NCBI GenBank assembly: GCA_028829895.1
Contig: CM054183.1
Location: 15,347,975 to 15,411,974, forward strand
DNA: 64,000 bases
Source of the DNA: Sinotaia quadrata
Taxonomy: Eukaryota > Mollusca > Gastropoda > Architaenioglossa > Viviparidae
Reading direction: 5' to 3'
The translations under genes were made by a program, and so were the position numbers. Position 1 is the stretch's first letter; every line of letters starts with the position of its first letter. Under the pieces are notes generated by a model. It was not told the DNA's origin, did no database searches, and saw only the letters and a program-made list of their open reading frames with translations. Positions 63,400 through 64,000 of this stretch are shown here, piece by piece.

Positions 63400-63720
63400 A
63401 ATTGTGTTTAAATCTGGCTTGCCATAAGCTAGACAATTATAATTATGATTAATCTTTAAACTAGGCTTGCTCCAAGCTAGACAATTATGACTAGTCTTTA
63501 AACTAGGCTTGCTCCAAGCTAGACAATTATGACCAGTCTTTAAACTAGGCTTGCTCCAAGCTAGACAATTATGACTAGTCTTTAAACTAGGCTTGCTCCA
63601 AGCTAGACAATTATGACTAGTCTTTAAACTACGCTTGCTCCAAGCTAGACAATTATGACTAGTCTTTAAACTACGCTTGCTCAAAGCTAGCCAGTTCTGA
63701 TTCGTTTTGAAACCAGGTCT
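63400..63720. repeat. 42-bp minisatellite with internal dyads, about 7 units
   Basis: The unit is ACTAGTCTTTAAACTAGGCT + TGCTCCAAGCTAGACAATTATG. Each unit has two short inverted repeats, TAGT..ACTA and GCTTG-CTC-CAAGC. More decayed copies continue to the window edge. The Ser/Lys/His open frame on the minus strand is a repeat artefact. Confidence 0.95.
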
Positions 63721-64000
63721 GTTGTAAGCTAATCTGGACTAGCAATTCTTGCTGTAAACTAGGAAGTTGAGGCCAGTGATACAGAAAACGAGATAGTTTT
63801 ATTTACCTAGTTTCATAGTTAAATCAAGTATTTTTTGTATGCTGTCTAGTCGAGATTAATGTTTCAATCAGACATGTCTCATGTAAGATGATAGAAACTA
63901 CCATATGAAGCAGGATTTACTGTAAGCCAATTAGTTGTGACTAGTAATTTAATCAGACTTACCCTAAAACTAATTAGTGTTGACTAGTGTCAGGATATTT

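Larger units (their letters stand above)
63024..64000. other. Right edge: upstream flank or first intron of the FAD oxidase gene
   Basis: Contains microsatellites (63041-63132), an ETS-like CCCGGAAGTG at 63217-63226 in a locally GC-richer patch, and a 42-bp array. A possible minus-strand initiator frame begins at 63307 (MFLLIRKCRA..). A GTAGCA donor 20 codons later would be in phase with the next exon, but this is weak, so the true first exon may lie beyond the window. Confidence 0.45.

Overview
This is a stretch of an AT-rich animal nuclear genome. The genes are split by many introns of about 0.1-4.5 kb with GT..AG borders. Intronic sequence is full of minisatellites and decayed transposons. 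The proteins and the gene and repeat style suggest a lophotrochozoan, most likely a mollusc; this is inference, since no species marker was identified.

Layout, left to right. (1) 1-19,770, minus strand: VPS53, the GARP/EARP tethering subunit. Its ATG is at 19,770 and eleven coding exons (about 530 aa) are present; the 3' end lies beyond the left edge. Its introns hold a broken Helitron helicase (about 129-1330), a 62-bp minisatellite (7.0-8.06 kb) and a probable piggyBac transposase remnant (15.8-16.8 kb). (2) 19,771-21,731: a divergent intergenic region with ETS-like sites and an E-box, probably a shared promoter. (3) 21,732-47,175, plus strand: a complete DHX37 gene (DEAH-box helicase of the small-subunit processome). 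Its 29 coding exons join in phase to 1,153 aa. (4) 47,176-49,815: a tail-to-tail region holding the presumed DHX37 3' UTR with 40-bp and 28-bp arrays. (5) 49,816-63,023, minus strand: a secreted-looking FAD-dependent oxidase of the L-gulonolactone/aldonolactone oxidase type. Eleven coding exons (594 aa) were found; the first exon is uncertain. (6) 63,024-64,000: microsatellites, an ETS-like site and a 42-bp array.

The three genes are not functionally linked. VPS53 acts in endosome-to-Golgi tethering, DHX37 in nucleolar 18S rRNA maturation, and the oxidase in sugar-lactone oxidation. VPS53 and DHX37 are head to head, and DHX37 and the oxidase are tail to tail.

The unusual material is non-coding. 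It includes a 50+50+20 bp higher-order repeat open on both strands, a minisatellite carrying six perfect TGACGTCA palindromes, a roughly 430-nt AG-free polypyrimidine array directly before a DHX37 splice acceptor, a 21-bp-stem hairpin in a DHX37 intron, and two dispersed repeat families with copies in different genes. No RNA gene or CRISPR array could be supported.
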